Shown piece after piece: positions 1 to 7,257 of a stretch of DNA of 11,333 bases (the stretch's first letter is position 1; each line of letters begins with the position of its first letter). A program made the translations under genes and the position numbers. The notes under the pieces were generated by a model, which saw nothing but the letters and a program-made list of their open reading frames with translations, had not been told where the DNA came from and made no database searches. The stretch is from Litorimonas sp964414555 (lineage in GTDB: Bacteria > Pseudomonadota > Alphaproteobacteria > Caulobacterales > Maricaulaceae), in assembly GCA_964414555.1 (NCBI GenBank), contig CAYPWW010000069.1, positions 1 through 11,333 on the forward strand. The letters run 5' to 3'.

Positions 1-309
1 CCTCTCGGTTGCTAACGACCGTCTGCAAACGCGTGACGACCTCGGTCAGCTCGATCTCTCGCAGCACATTCGCGGCCAGCCGCGCGGTCACATCTGCGAC
101 GATCGCCTCTAGCTCCACCACCCGTGCGCTGAGCGTGGCGAGGCGGGTTGTCAGCTCATCCCGGCGCGCTTGCGTCGCATTCGGCGAGAGATTAGCGAGG
201 GTATCCGCCACGACGTCGCGGCGGGCGGTCACGGTGAGCAGCGTTGTCTGCCGCGTCGCGAGGACATCGCTGAGGCGCATGATATTCCCCGTGACGCTTG
301 CCAGCCGCA
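1..309 (-). repeat. Direct repeat of the coiled-coil segment, left-edge copy
   Basis: This stretch aligns gap-free with 2919-3227 (offset 2918). Similarity probably continues left of the window. About 16 of 101 encoded residues differ, and no stop or frameshift occurs within the copy. Confidence 0.88.
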
Positions 310-404
310 ATCCGCTAGGCGCAAGCATCGAGATCGACCGTGATCTCTTCCAAAGGGAGGGTGTCGCAAATCATCTGGCCCGAGAGCGCATAGGCGAAGT
401 CGCA
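1..404 (-). pseudogene. Rhs core remnant (third copy, internally deleted, runs off left edge)
   Basis: Read on the minus strand, this stretch is two pieces of the Rhs core fused after an internal deletion. Bases 1-309 match 2919-3227 without gaps and encode the coiled-coil segment (VLATRQTTLLTVTARRD, LSARVVELEA, VVSNRE), about 84% identical in protein. Bases 329-403 match 3531-3605 and encode a DFAYALSGQMI-type segment found upstream of the coil in the intact gene. The two pieces lie in different frames, and about 300 bases present in the intact gene between them are missing. In-frame stops at 371-373 (coil frame) and just right of the second piece (402-404 on) close the reading. The coil frame itself is open from 328 to the window edge and has an ATG at 326-328, so a short protein starting there and running into a tip outside the window cannot be excluded. 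The shift and deletion make a remnant the better call. Confidence 0.8.
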
Positions 405-463
405 CTAGCTTTACCATAGGTCAAGGCGGGCCTTGTGGCTATTGCAATATCAAGATCATGGGC

Positions 464-485
464 AAATCAGAATTATGTCTGATTT
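464..485. repeat. 8-bp inverted repeat at the end of the second immunity gene
   Basis: AAATCAGA and TCTGATTT are exact inverted copies separated by six bases. The stop codon of the 473-898 gene lies in the loop. The stem is A+T-rich and no T-run follows on the minus strand, so it is at best a weak transcript-end hairpin. Confidence 0.4.
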
Positions 486-898
486 ACTATACTTTCCCAT
501 AATGTCGCCTTACGCCGTTCTGGCCGAATTTTGAATTCGTTATTGCTGTCTATAAGGAAACAGTCCTTTTGCACAAACGTAACAATATAATTTTGAATAG
601 GAACTTGTCCGCTTCTCACACTATACCGTGTGTGACGATCAGTAAGATCATAAATTTCTTGATCACCTCCAAGCAATGTTAGTGAGCATTTTTCAAATCC
701 CTCGTTGTTTACAGCATCTTTCGACAAGATAACTGTGAAAGACATGTAAAGTTCATCTGATGATGTTACGATGAATGAGTCTACAAAACTGTCGGTCTTA
801 TCTTCAGAAATGATCTCAATATAAGGACTTCCAATAGGTAGGCATAATAGAAGACCCAGAGCCACTAACAAACCTAAAATATAAAATAAAAATCTCAT
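473..898 (-). CDS. Candidate immunity protein for the orphan Rhs tip, membrane-anchored
   Basis: This 141-residue protein matches no family I recognise. Residues 4-23 form a strongly hydrophobic segment (FLFYILGLLVALGLLLCLPI), best read as an uncleaved signal anchor or signal peptide. The one cysteine in it lies in LLLC, a poor lipobox. The remaining ~115 residues are polar and acidic, with two further cysteines, and would face the periplasm. The ATG at 898 starts 8 bases after the stop of the orphan tip gene, with an AGAGA sequence just upstream as a weak ribosome site. A small A+T-rich gene directly after a toxin tip is where Rhs immunity genes lie, which is the whole basis for the proposed role. 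If correct, its location suggests the partner toxin acts in the periplasm or membrane, though this is inference. Confidence 0.65.
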   Translation of the reverse strand: MRFLFYILGLLVALGLLLCLPIGSPYIEIISEDKTDSFVDSFIVTSSDELYMSFTVILSKDAVNNEGFEKCSLTLLGGDQEIYDLTDRHTRYSVRSGQVPIQNYIVTFVQKDCFLIDSNNEFKIRPERRKATLWESIVNQT

Positions 899-906
899 AA
901 AATTCT

Positions 907-1629
907 CTACAATCCTATAGATTCACATTCACAATCCGATGGTTCAGGGGGACCACTATCATGCACCCAATACGGAAGAATATCTAGAATAAGATGAGAC
1001 AAGTCATTGGTCCCAAAATTATAAGTTCCGGCATTTTGAGGTGACATATCTGCTTGCCCATTATGTTGAAAAATAACTTCACGTCGGCGATCAGGAGACA
1101 TCCACTTTACATTCAGCTTCCTATCACCAGGGCTATTGACATCATATTGATGATATATATTTCTTTTATCTGGTTGCCTTTCCCACCCACGATATTCCGC
1201 GTCGTCCGGATTTATTGGCAAGTTTACATTTAAACAATTTCGATAGATGTGACGAAGTCTAGCTTGTCTGCCGCGCTCACTTCCAATCTCTCCAATCGCA
1301 GCCGCCCTTCGATCAATTCCGGGATTAAGCCCCATCGGGTCCACATAACTCACCGGGTTCCCGCCCACATACGCATATCGGTTCAATCCTCCCGCCAAGC
1401 CAATCGGGTCGCTCGATAGATACCGCCCCAGCGTCGGGTCATAGGTCCGGTGCCAGTTGTCGTCATATCCCGTCTCGACGTCGCGATATTGACCAGGGAA
1501 CATGAGGTTTTGGGTGAGGGCGCCCATCGTCGCGAGGCTGACCCCGAACGGTGTCGTGATCCCGCCGTCCCACAGGACCGCGCCGTTCGTGTCTGTCACA
1601 AAGACTGGGTAGCCGATTTGATCAGTCAA
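907..1629 (-). CDS. Orphan Rhs tip: last part of Rhs core plus a distinct C-terminal toxin-like domain
   Basis: The protein has 240 residues. Residues 3-101 are nearly the same as residues 1477-1575 of the large Rhs protein (about 10 differences in 99) and include TPFG, GQYRD.ETGYDDNWHRTYDP, DPIGLAGGLNRYAYVGGNP and the core-closing DPMGL. After this the sequence changes completely into a ~139-residue tip. Its landmarks are IYHQYD, KWMSPDRRREVIF, NAGTYNFGTN, HLILDILPYW and a DCEC near the end. The block with SPD, GTYN and ILDILPYW resembles, from memory, a recurring Rhs C-terminal domain, but I cannot name it or give an activity. The start is a TTG at 1629, 19 bases after the stop of the upstream small gene, with no clear ribosome site, so it may be a silent cassette used after recombination. 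No signal peptide is present, so on its own it would not be exported. Confidence 0.82.
   Translation of the reverse strand: MTDQIGYPVFVTDTNGAVLWDGGITTPFGVSLATMGALTQNLMFPGQYRDVETGYDDNWHRTYDPTLGRYLSSDPIGLAGGLNRYAYVGGNPVSYVDPMGLNPGIDRRAAAIGEIGSERGRQARLRHIYRNCLNVNLPINPDDAEYRGWERQPDKRNIYHQYDVNSPGDRKLNVKWMSPDRRREVIFQHNGQADMSPQNAGTYNFGTNDLSHLILDILPYWVHDSGPPEPSDCECESIGL
1327..1623 (-). repeat. Direct repeat of the Rhs core end, orphan copy
   Basis: This ~297-bp stretch aligns without gaps to 2533-2829 at a constant distance of 1206 bases. Identity is very high between about 1336 and 1606 and fades towards both ends. It encodes the last ~99 core residues in both genes. Recombination between the two copies would swap the orphan tip onto the large Rhs gene and delete the intervening tip and immunity gene. 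Confidence 0.9.
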
Positions 1630-1648
1630 AAAATAGAACTAACTCACT

Positions 1649-2056
1649 CTAACGCTTTTTGACTACGAATTCCGTAACATTTTTATACTTTCTAGGATCG
1701 GAAGAAAACGTAATATGTGAAAACTTTTGCTGAAAAGAATAGACATTGAAACCAATAACTTCTCCACAAACAAATATCTCCCCTGAGAATAATTTCTCTG
1801 AGTCAGATTTAGACTTAAAATAAAGCTCTCGATTCTGAGACACTTTAAATCTGACAATTTTATAATACCAAACCTCCGAACCTTCGAACCCCCAGGTCCG
1901 GCGGTTAACTTCACTTAAATTAGATAAAAAGACTGTGCGTCGATACTTATCAAGATTATCAGCGACAATAACAAAAAGCTTCCTTTCAAACGGATAAAAA
2001 GGAGAGGAAAATTTATTAAATATATGTCGCCAATCTAAATAGTCTAGAAAGCTCAT
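1649..2056 (-). CDS. Candidate immunity protein for the main Rhs tip, cytoplasmic
   Basis: This gene encodes 135 residues from the ATG at 2056, which overlaps the Rhs stop codon as ATGA, a common sign of translational coupling. A GTG at 2062 would add two residues but is a less likely start. The protein is aromatic- and lysine-rich (LDYLDWRHIF, SSPFYPFERKLF, RTWGFEGSEVWYYKIVRFKVS), has no signal peptide or membrane segment, and so should stay in the cytoplasm. Its A+T-rich composition contrasts with the Rhs core but matches the tip, suggesting tip and small gene arrived together. I recognise no family. The immunity role rests on position, size and coupling to the toxin gene. Confidence 0.72.
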   Translation of the reverse strand: MSFLDYLDWRHIFNKFSSPFYPFERKLFVIVADNLDKYRRTVFLSNLSEVNRRTWGFEGSEVWYYKIVRFKVSQNRELYFKSKSDSEKLFSGEIFVCGEVIGFNVYSFQQKFSHITFSSDPRKYKNVTEFVVKKR

Positions 2057-2535
2057 GGGCACTCACAATTGTCTGGAGAAAAATCTGTTAGCAATGAACC
2101 TCCAAGAATTGCACTGCCAGGTATCCATCCCGGCACTCTCGCGGCTTGTTGCATAAATTTAGGGAACATTTCACTTTCGTTTTTGAAGGCCCTAGACATA
2201 AACCTCATTCTATAAGAATCCGTTCTCGCGTGAAACTCTCGGGACACATAATTTCCATTAAATCGAGATTTTGCAAAACGTCCAAAGTACTTATCAATAT
2301 TGGGTCTATAGCTTTTTGACAAGTTCCCAGCTCTGGTAAGCCGATTGGTATATCGTTTTGGTATCCAGTGAGAAAATTCTTTTCCTGGAACTTTTCTCAA
2401 AGCTTTCCCGATCAGACCGCCGCCTACTAAATTTAAACCAACACCAACATAGTCTATACACTCCCAACGCCCACCATTTTTATACAATTGCCATGCTAAA
2501 TCTGCAGCCGCAAAACCTAGTACCCACCAAAACTG
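2053..2535 (-). other. Variable C-terminal toxin tip of the main Rhs protein
   Basis: These are residues ~1575-1734 after DPDGQ. The segment starts with a hydrophobic, glycine-rich stretch (FWWVLGFAAADLAW, VGVGLNLVGGGLIGKAL), typical of the linker before Rhs toxins. It continues with a basic domain carrying FSHWIPKRY, FNGNYVSREFHARTDSYR, MRFMSRAF and QQAARVPGW, and ends in DNCECP. The HWIP, NG..VS, H..TD and QQ..R.P pattern resembles, from memory, a recurring Rhs tip of unnamed function; histidine, aspartate and arginine residues would suit a nuclease, but that is a guess. Base composition turns A+T-rich exactly at the core boundary. Confidence 0.75.
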
Positions 2536-5500
2536 TCCGTCTGGGTCCACCCGACTCACCGGGTTCCCGCCCACATACGCATAGCGGTTCAACCCTCCGG
2601 CCAGCCCAATCGGGTCCGCCTGCAGATACCGCCCAAGCGTCGGATCATAGGTTCTGTGCCAGTTGTCGTCATATCCTGTCTCAGTGTCGCGATATTGGCC
2701 GGGGAACATCAGGTTTTGCGTCAGCGCGCCCATTGTGGCGAGGCTGACCCCGAACGGTGTCGTGATCCCGCCGTCCCACAGGACCGCGCCGTTCGTATCT
2801 GTCACAAAGGCTGGACGACCAAGATGGTCGGCGTGGATGTAATCCAAACGCGGCCCGCCCTCGCCCGTCGTGATGATGTCTGTGCCATCGCCATTCGCGG
2901 CGAGACGTGCACAGCGCGCCTCTCGGTTGCTCACGACCGTCTGCAAACGCGTGACAATCTCGGTCAGCTCCGTCTCTCGCAGCACGTTCGCGGCCAGCCG
3001 CGCGGTCACATCCGCCACGACGGCCTCTAGCTCCACCACCCGTGCGCTGAGCGTGGCGAGGCGGGCTGTCAGCGCGTCCCGACGCTCTTGCGTCGCAGTG
3101 GGCGAGAGATTGGCGAGACGGTCTACGAGAACGTCGCGGCGAGCGGTCACGGTCAACAGCGTCGTCTGTCGCGTCGCGAGGACGTCGCCAAGGCGGGTGA
3201 CATTCGCGCTGACGGTGGCAAGGCGCATCTGTCGATCTGCGAGGCGGGCGCGTAACGCATCTAGCTCCTCCGTCGCGCAGCGGTCCACCGTCATCCCCTC
3301 GCCCGCGCGACGCACGGCAACAGGGGTCAGGCCGAACCAGATATATTCGCGGATCGCTTCGCCTGTCGCGGCATCCGTCTCGGCGATCAGGCGGCCCTCG
3401 CCGTCATAGGTGTAATGCACGGCGTCTGTGTCAGGGGTAGATTTGGCAATGCGTTGTTCGAACACGTCATAGCGGTAATCTGCTACCCGGACTCCGTCAC
3501 GGGACACGCCCGCCATGCGGCCCCGCGCGTCGAGGTCAACTGTGATCTCCGCCTCTGGCCGTGTGTCGCGGATCATCTGGCCCGAAGGCGCGTAGGCGAA
3601 GTCGCGCAGGGAGACATCGCCGCCGCGCACTTCCAATAGCCGTGCGGAGTCGTCGTCATAACGATAGGTCTCACTCTGCACCGCGCCGTCGATGGGCGTC
3701 AAATTGCGCGACGTCCGGTCACCGACGAGGTTGTAGCCATATTCCAGCACGCCATAGCCACCCTCTGCGCGGGTCAGGCGCGAGACGGGATCATAGGTAA
3801 AGCTCTGCGAGCGTTCGGGGCGCACGCCATCGACCATAGCAAGAATATCCCCTGCCGCGTCATGCTGGAACGTGAGGTCCATCAGATTGCCGTCGTTGCG
3901 ACTGCGCCGCAGACGGGTCGCGCGATAGGCGCCGTCATAGTCGAGCGCGAGCGTGTGCCCATCGCCCATCGCTGCACCTGTCAGCGGGCCGAAGGGATGG
4001 TAGCTCGCGCCCATCAGCACGGCGTGCTGCACCTCTGTCTCGGGATCATAGACGATGATATCCGTGATCCGTGCGGCCATATCGCGTGGCGTGCGGACCT
4101 CGAGGCCGGAGGGGTAGATCGTCTCAATGACTTCGCCGGAAAGGTCATGCGCATAGCCCGTTGCATAGCTTTGCCCGTCGAGGCTGCGTGTCTCTTCGAT
4201 CAGAAAACCCAGCGCGTCATAGCGATAATCAGTCGTGCCAAAGCTCTCTGTGATCGAGGTCAGCTGGCCGACGCCATATTGCCCTGCGTCATAGCCATAG
4301 GTCACGTCAGCCTCTGGCGCGCCCGAATATCTTTCCGAGAGCAGTCGTCCTGCGGCGTCATAGGTATAGTCCACGACCTGCCCGCGCGCATCAGTCATGC
4401 GTGTGACAAGCCCTCGCGTATCGCGAACATATGTTGTGGTGCCGGCTTCCGCGCTGATCTCTGCCGTGACCTCGCCAAAGCCGTTGCGCACATAGGTCGT
4501 CTCAACATTACGCGCGTCTATGACCTTGGTCAGTGGATTGCGGCCATCGGCCTGTGGCTCAAGATCATAGGTGGTTTGCGCGCCCAGCGGGTCGGTCTCG
4601 CGGACAACACGGTTCAGGCCGTCAAAACTTCGGGTCCAATTATTTGCCCGCGCATCCGTCATGCTCGTCGGATTATCTTCGGTGTCATATTGCGTCAGCG
4701 TCTCGACTGGCAGACCGTAATCCGTATCTGGCAGCACAGTCTTGACGACGCGGTTCAGGCTGTCTGTGACCTGCTGCATCTGCATCCGGATCGCCCCTGT
4801 TTCATCAGACAGCGTTGTCGCGGTAACCGTGCTCATTAAATTGCGGGTCAGCTCCATCCGCTCTCCGGCGGCGTTTTCCACGGCAATCAAGCGCTGCGCC
4901 GCATCATAGGTGAAGTCCAACCGCGTCCCATTGGGCGAGATAATGCGTCTGACCTGTCCGTTTAAATCGTAAGAGATGCTAGTCACAGCACTGCGCCCTG
5001 TTGGGTCGACAGTAATTTCGGTGGGTCGTTGGCGCGCGTCATAGGTGATGGTGGTTACGACACCATTCGGATCAATGATCCGGCGCGGGGCCTCATAGGC
5101 TGTATGATCGGAAAACTGTGTCACATGTCCCAAAGGATTGGTGACGGACAGCAGCCGAGGGCCACTCCAATCATAGAGGGTCGTATCTACCGACCCAGGA
5201 AGCGACCCATCGACTGAGGCGACATTTGGCCCGTCATAAGTAAAGTCAAAGGTTCGCGGCGCGGACGCGACAGACGTAAGATCTGTCAGTGTCACACCTA
5301 GCAATTTCCCCGTTGGGGACCGGCGATACTCCGTCCGCAGCCCATCAACCGTCTCGCGCATTTTCTGGCGCGTCTCAGGATCAAATTGCGCAGTCATCAT
5401 CGTCTCGCTTGGCGTGCCAGCGGCATAGGTCGTCGAAGTCCTGTGCCCGCGCGCGTCATATGTGTATTCCGCACGGCGTCCGAGGCGATCCGTTTTCGAC

Positions 5501-7257
5501 GTCACGAAAAATCCAAAACGCCCGCGAATATGCACTTGCGTGTCTAACTCAAAATCCAGCCGGTCGCCGGGAATGTCACCATCCGCCTGCCCTGTGATGC
5601 TATTTATATAGCCGCGGGATTGCTGATCAGAGCGTTCAATTTCGTAATCGGTGGCTTTACCCAACGCATTCGTCACGCGCGTTATTCGATGCCCCGCAGC
5701 CGTATCTGCGGATGTTGAGACGTCCTCTAATGTCACACGTCCGACGCCGTCGGCCTGCTCTGAGGAAATGGCGCGCATATTCTCGCCATAGGCATAGGTC
5801 GAAATCCGTGCGTTTTTGGCGTCCGTGATCCCCGTCAGCGCGAGTGGCCAGCGCGAATCTTCATAGTGGTATTCTTCGCTCCAGATGATCGCCTCACCCG
5901 CGACATGGTTGACGCGATTCATCAGGCGGTCGACGCCGTATTGGCTTTCCCAATCACTGGCGCCGATATAGCCATATTCCAGAAACGTGCCGTCGGGCAG
6001 GTTGATCCGCGCAATATGGCCGCTTTGAGCGGGGCGCAAAAGATCCCCATCAACGGGCAAGGCGGCAGCCTGCGCAATCCCGCGAATGGTGTTGTCCGCA
6101 TCTGTACCGGTAAAATAACGATTATTATAATCAATTGAGATGACGCGTCCGAGACTATCGGAAATCGCTTTGACCTGCGGGATGTAGCGGAACTTATTGT
6201 TAAACCGCGCCTCTTCGAAATATCGCGTCATATAGGTGAGTTTATACCCGTCAGGATAAGTCATGGAGACAGGACGATAGCTCGGCACATCTTGCCGCAG
6301 ATCGACATCCCGAATCCGCAAATTTCCATAATCCGGAACAATGACGTCGCTGCGCGAGGGGTTATTAATTACATCAACAGCAAATTCGAACACGACACCC
6401 GCTTTGTCCGTGACCTTTATGCGCGTCCCGTCCGACTGCACATTGGAAGTCGTATCGGGATAAATCACCTCGGTCTCAAAGACCTCAAATCCGCCGCCCG
6501 AAAGCCGGTTCGCTGTGGGACGAAACGCGCGATAGCCGCCCGTACTGTCACAACATTCAGCGAACATATATCGCCCGTTCGGATGAATGAAATAAAAGCC
6601 GCTCCCTTCGAATTTGATCTGGGGGATCAGGTTCAAGCTCCATTTATCGCCGACCATGAAGTTATCGTTCTCGCCGTAAAACGGACCATTCGCTTGGCTA
6701 TTATAGCGTCGCGTAATCTTGAGGCGGCCATCCTGACTGGCCCAATCCGTCACGCTGTGATGCTTAGCCTGAGTGATGATAGAAATCGGATTGCCCGCTT
6801 GGGGGCTGTATCCTCCGCCCGAATTTGGGGCACCACTGGCCGAGCCTACGCCAGACCCGTCACCGGGACAACTATCGCAATCTTGCAGTATATTCGGCTG
6901 GCATAGCCCTGAGAAAATGCTCGTTCCGGCTGGGCAGGTAAAAAATGTCGACGCAAGATTAACCCGGATACCGCCTTCACCGGCCGGAAAAGGGATATCT
7001 TTCGTCAGGCATTTATATCCTGTTTGGGAGGTCTTCTCGATCCCCGTCACGAGCGTCCCGAGATTATTATTATAAGACTCGTTTTGTAGCTGACAGGTTG
7101 TTGTTGGGTCGGGTGAACATACATTGCCGCCGTCTTCAATTCTGGCCGGAGAACACCAAAGCCCCGGCTGGTTTTGCGCAAAAGCGGATTGCAAACTGAT
7201 CGCCGAAACCGTCAGCACCAGAAAAAACGCGATAATCACGCGACCTAAAAACATCAT
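2053..7257 (-). CDS. Rhs/YD-repeat polymorphic toxin, Sec-exported, 1734 aa
   Basis: A large Rhs protein expected to form a hollow beta-shell that holds a C-terminal toxin. Residues 1-27 are a Sec signal peptide (hydrophobic core, AFA|Q cleavage site). Residues ~34-130 are cysteine-rich. Near 155 GNPISIIT opens a block like the N-terminal domain of many Rhs proteins (DUF6531 type). From ~180 to 1320 many YD repeats follow (YDAAGRLLSE, YDALGFL, YTYDGEGRLIAETD). A cysteine-bounded coiled-coil hairpin takes 1327-1449. The closing core runs from HADHLGRP (~1475) through GQYRDTETGYDDNWHRTYDP to DPDGQ (1571-1575). The final ~160 residues are the variable tip. The usual core motif is DPxGL; here L is Q, so self-cleavage by the family's aspartyl protease mechanism is uncertain. 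No PAAR domain is seen. The start has a second ATG directly after it and no strong ribosome site. The gene is coupled by ATGA to a likely immunity gene. Confidence 0.93.
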   Translation of the reverse strand: MMFLGRVIIAFFLVLTVSAISLQSAFAQNQPGLWCSPARIEDGGNVCSPDPTTTCQLQNESYNNNLGTLVTGIEKTSQTGYKCLTKDIPFPAGEGGIRVNLASTFFTCPAGTSIFSGLCQPNILQDCDSCPGDGSGVGSASGAPNSGGGYSPQAGNPISIITQAKHHSVTDWASQDGRLKITRRYNSQANGPFYGENDNFMVGDKWSLNLIPQIKFEGSGFYFIHPNGRYMFAECCDSTGGYRAFRPTANRLSGGGFEVFETEVIYPDTTSNVQSDGTRIKVTDKAGVVFEFAVDVINNPSRSDVIVPDYGNLRIRDVDLRQDVPSYRPVSMTYPDGYKLTYMTRYFEEARFNNKFRYIPQVKAISDSLGRVISIDYNNRYFTGTDADNTIRGIAQAAALPVDGDLLRPAQSGHIARINLPDGTFLEYGYIGASDWESQYGVDRLMNRVNHVAGEAIIWSEEYHYEDSRWPLALTGITDAKNARISTYAYGENMRAISSEQADGVGRVTLEDVSTSADTAAGHRITRVTNALGKATDYEIERSDQQSRGYINSITGQADGDIPGDRLDFELDTQVHIRGRFGFFVTSKTDRLGRRAEYTYDARGHRTSTTYAAGTPSETMMTAQFDPETRQKMRETVDGLRTEYRRSPTGKLLGVTLTDLTSVASAPRTFDFTYDGPNVASVDGSLPGSVDTTLYDWSGPRLLSVTNPLGHVTQFSDHTAYEAPRRIIDPNGVVTTITYDARQRPTEITVDPTGRSAVTSISYDLNGQVRRIISPNGTRLDFTYDAAQRLIAVENAAGERMELTRNLMSTVTATTLSDETGAIRMQMQQVTDSLNRVVKTVLPDTDYGLPVETLTQYDTEDNPTSMTDARANNWTRSFDGLNRVVRETDPLGAQTTYDLEPQADGRNPLTKVIDARNVETTYVRNGFGEVTAEISAEAGTTTYVRDTRGLVTRMTDARGQVVDYTYDAAGRLLSERYSGAPEADVTYGYDAGQYGVGQLTSITESFGTTDYRYDALGFLIEETRSLDGQSYATGYAHDLSGEVIETIYPSGLEVRTPRDMAARITDIIVYDPETEVQHAVLMGASYHPFGPLTGAAMGDGHTLALDYDGAYRATRLRRSRNDGNLMDLTFQHDAAGDILAMVDGVRPERSQSFTYDPVSRLTRAEGGYGVLEYGYNLVGDRTSRNLTPIDGAVQSETYRYDDDSARLLEVRGGDVSLRDFAYAPSGQMIRDTRPEAEITVDLDARGRMAGVSRDGVRVADYRYDVFEQRIAKSTPDTDAVHYTYDGEGRLIAETDAATGEAIREYIWFGLTPVAVRRAGEGMTVDRCATEELDALRARLADRQMRLATVSANVTRLGDVLATRQTTLLTVTARRDVLVDRLANLSPTATQERRDALTARLATLSARVVELEAVVADVTARLAANVLRETELTEIVTRLQTVVSNREARCARLAANGDGTDIITTGEGGPRLDYIHADHLGRPAFVTDTNGAVLWDGGITTPFGVSLATMGALTQNLMFPGQYRDTETGYDDNWHRTYDPTLGRYLQADPIGLAGGLNRYAYVGGNPVSRVDPDGQFWWVLGFAAADLAWQLYKNGGRWECIDYVGVGLNLVGGGLIGKALRKVPGKEFSHWIPKRYTNRLTRAGNLSKSYRPNIDKYFGRFAKSRFNGNYVSREFHARTDSYRMRFMSRAFKNESEMFPKFMQQAARVPGWIPGSAILGGSLLTDFSPDNCECP
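2533..2829 (-). repeat. Direct repeat of the Rhs core end, main-gene copy
   Basis: This copy lies within the large Rhs gene and aligns without gaps to 1327-1623. It encodes core residues ~1477-1575, from DHLGRP to DPDGQ. Confidence 0.9.
2911..3279 (-). other. Coiled-coil hairpin inserted in the Rhs core, bounded by two cysteines
   Basis: Residues C1327 to C1449 hold almost only helix-favouring residues with leucine/valine at heptad-like spacing (RLADRQMRLATVSANV, LLTVTARRDVLVDRLANL, LTARLATLSARVVELEAV, LRETELTEIVTRLQTVV). The only helix breaker is SPTATQ around P1386, near the middle, so two arms of about 59 and 63 residues could fold back on each other and bring the two end cysteines together. 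Typical Rhs proteins pass from the EYIW..GR/TPVAV segment to the Y.H.DHLG segment within a few residues, so this looks like an insertion in the shell. Function unknown. Confidence 0.8.
2919..3227 (-). repeat. Direct repeat of the coiled-coil segment, main-gene copy
   Basis: This is the partner of 1-309 and encodes most of the coiled-coil hairpin of the large Rhs protein. Confidence 0.88.
3531..3605 (-). repeat. Short Rhs core segment repeated in the left-edge remnant
   Basis: This stretch aligns gap-free with 329-403 (offset 3202). It encodes DFAYAPSGQMIRDTRPEAEI-type core sequence. In the remnant this block is joined directly to the coil block, showing a loss of about 300 bases. Confidence 0.8.

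Noticed and set aside
9..419. 136-residue plus-strand reading frame, Ser/Arg/Ala-rich
   Set aside because: It is the antisense of the Rhs coiled-coil remnant. The same antisense frame appears at 2870-3409 opposite the intact coil, as expected for a shadow.
422..435. CAAGGC-GG-GCCTTG palindrome as a terminator
   Set aside because: The two-base centre is too small for a stable hairpin loop and no T-run follows on either strand.
3862..4839. 325-residue plus-strand reading frame
   Set aside because: It lies wholly opposite the Rhs YD-repeat region; G+C-rich codon use keeps the antisense frame open, and the translation shows no domain.
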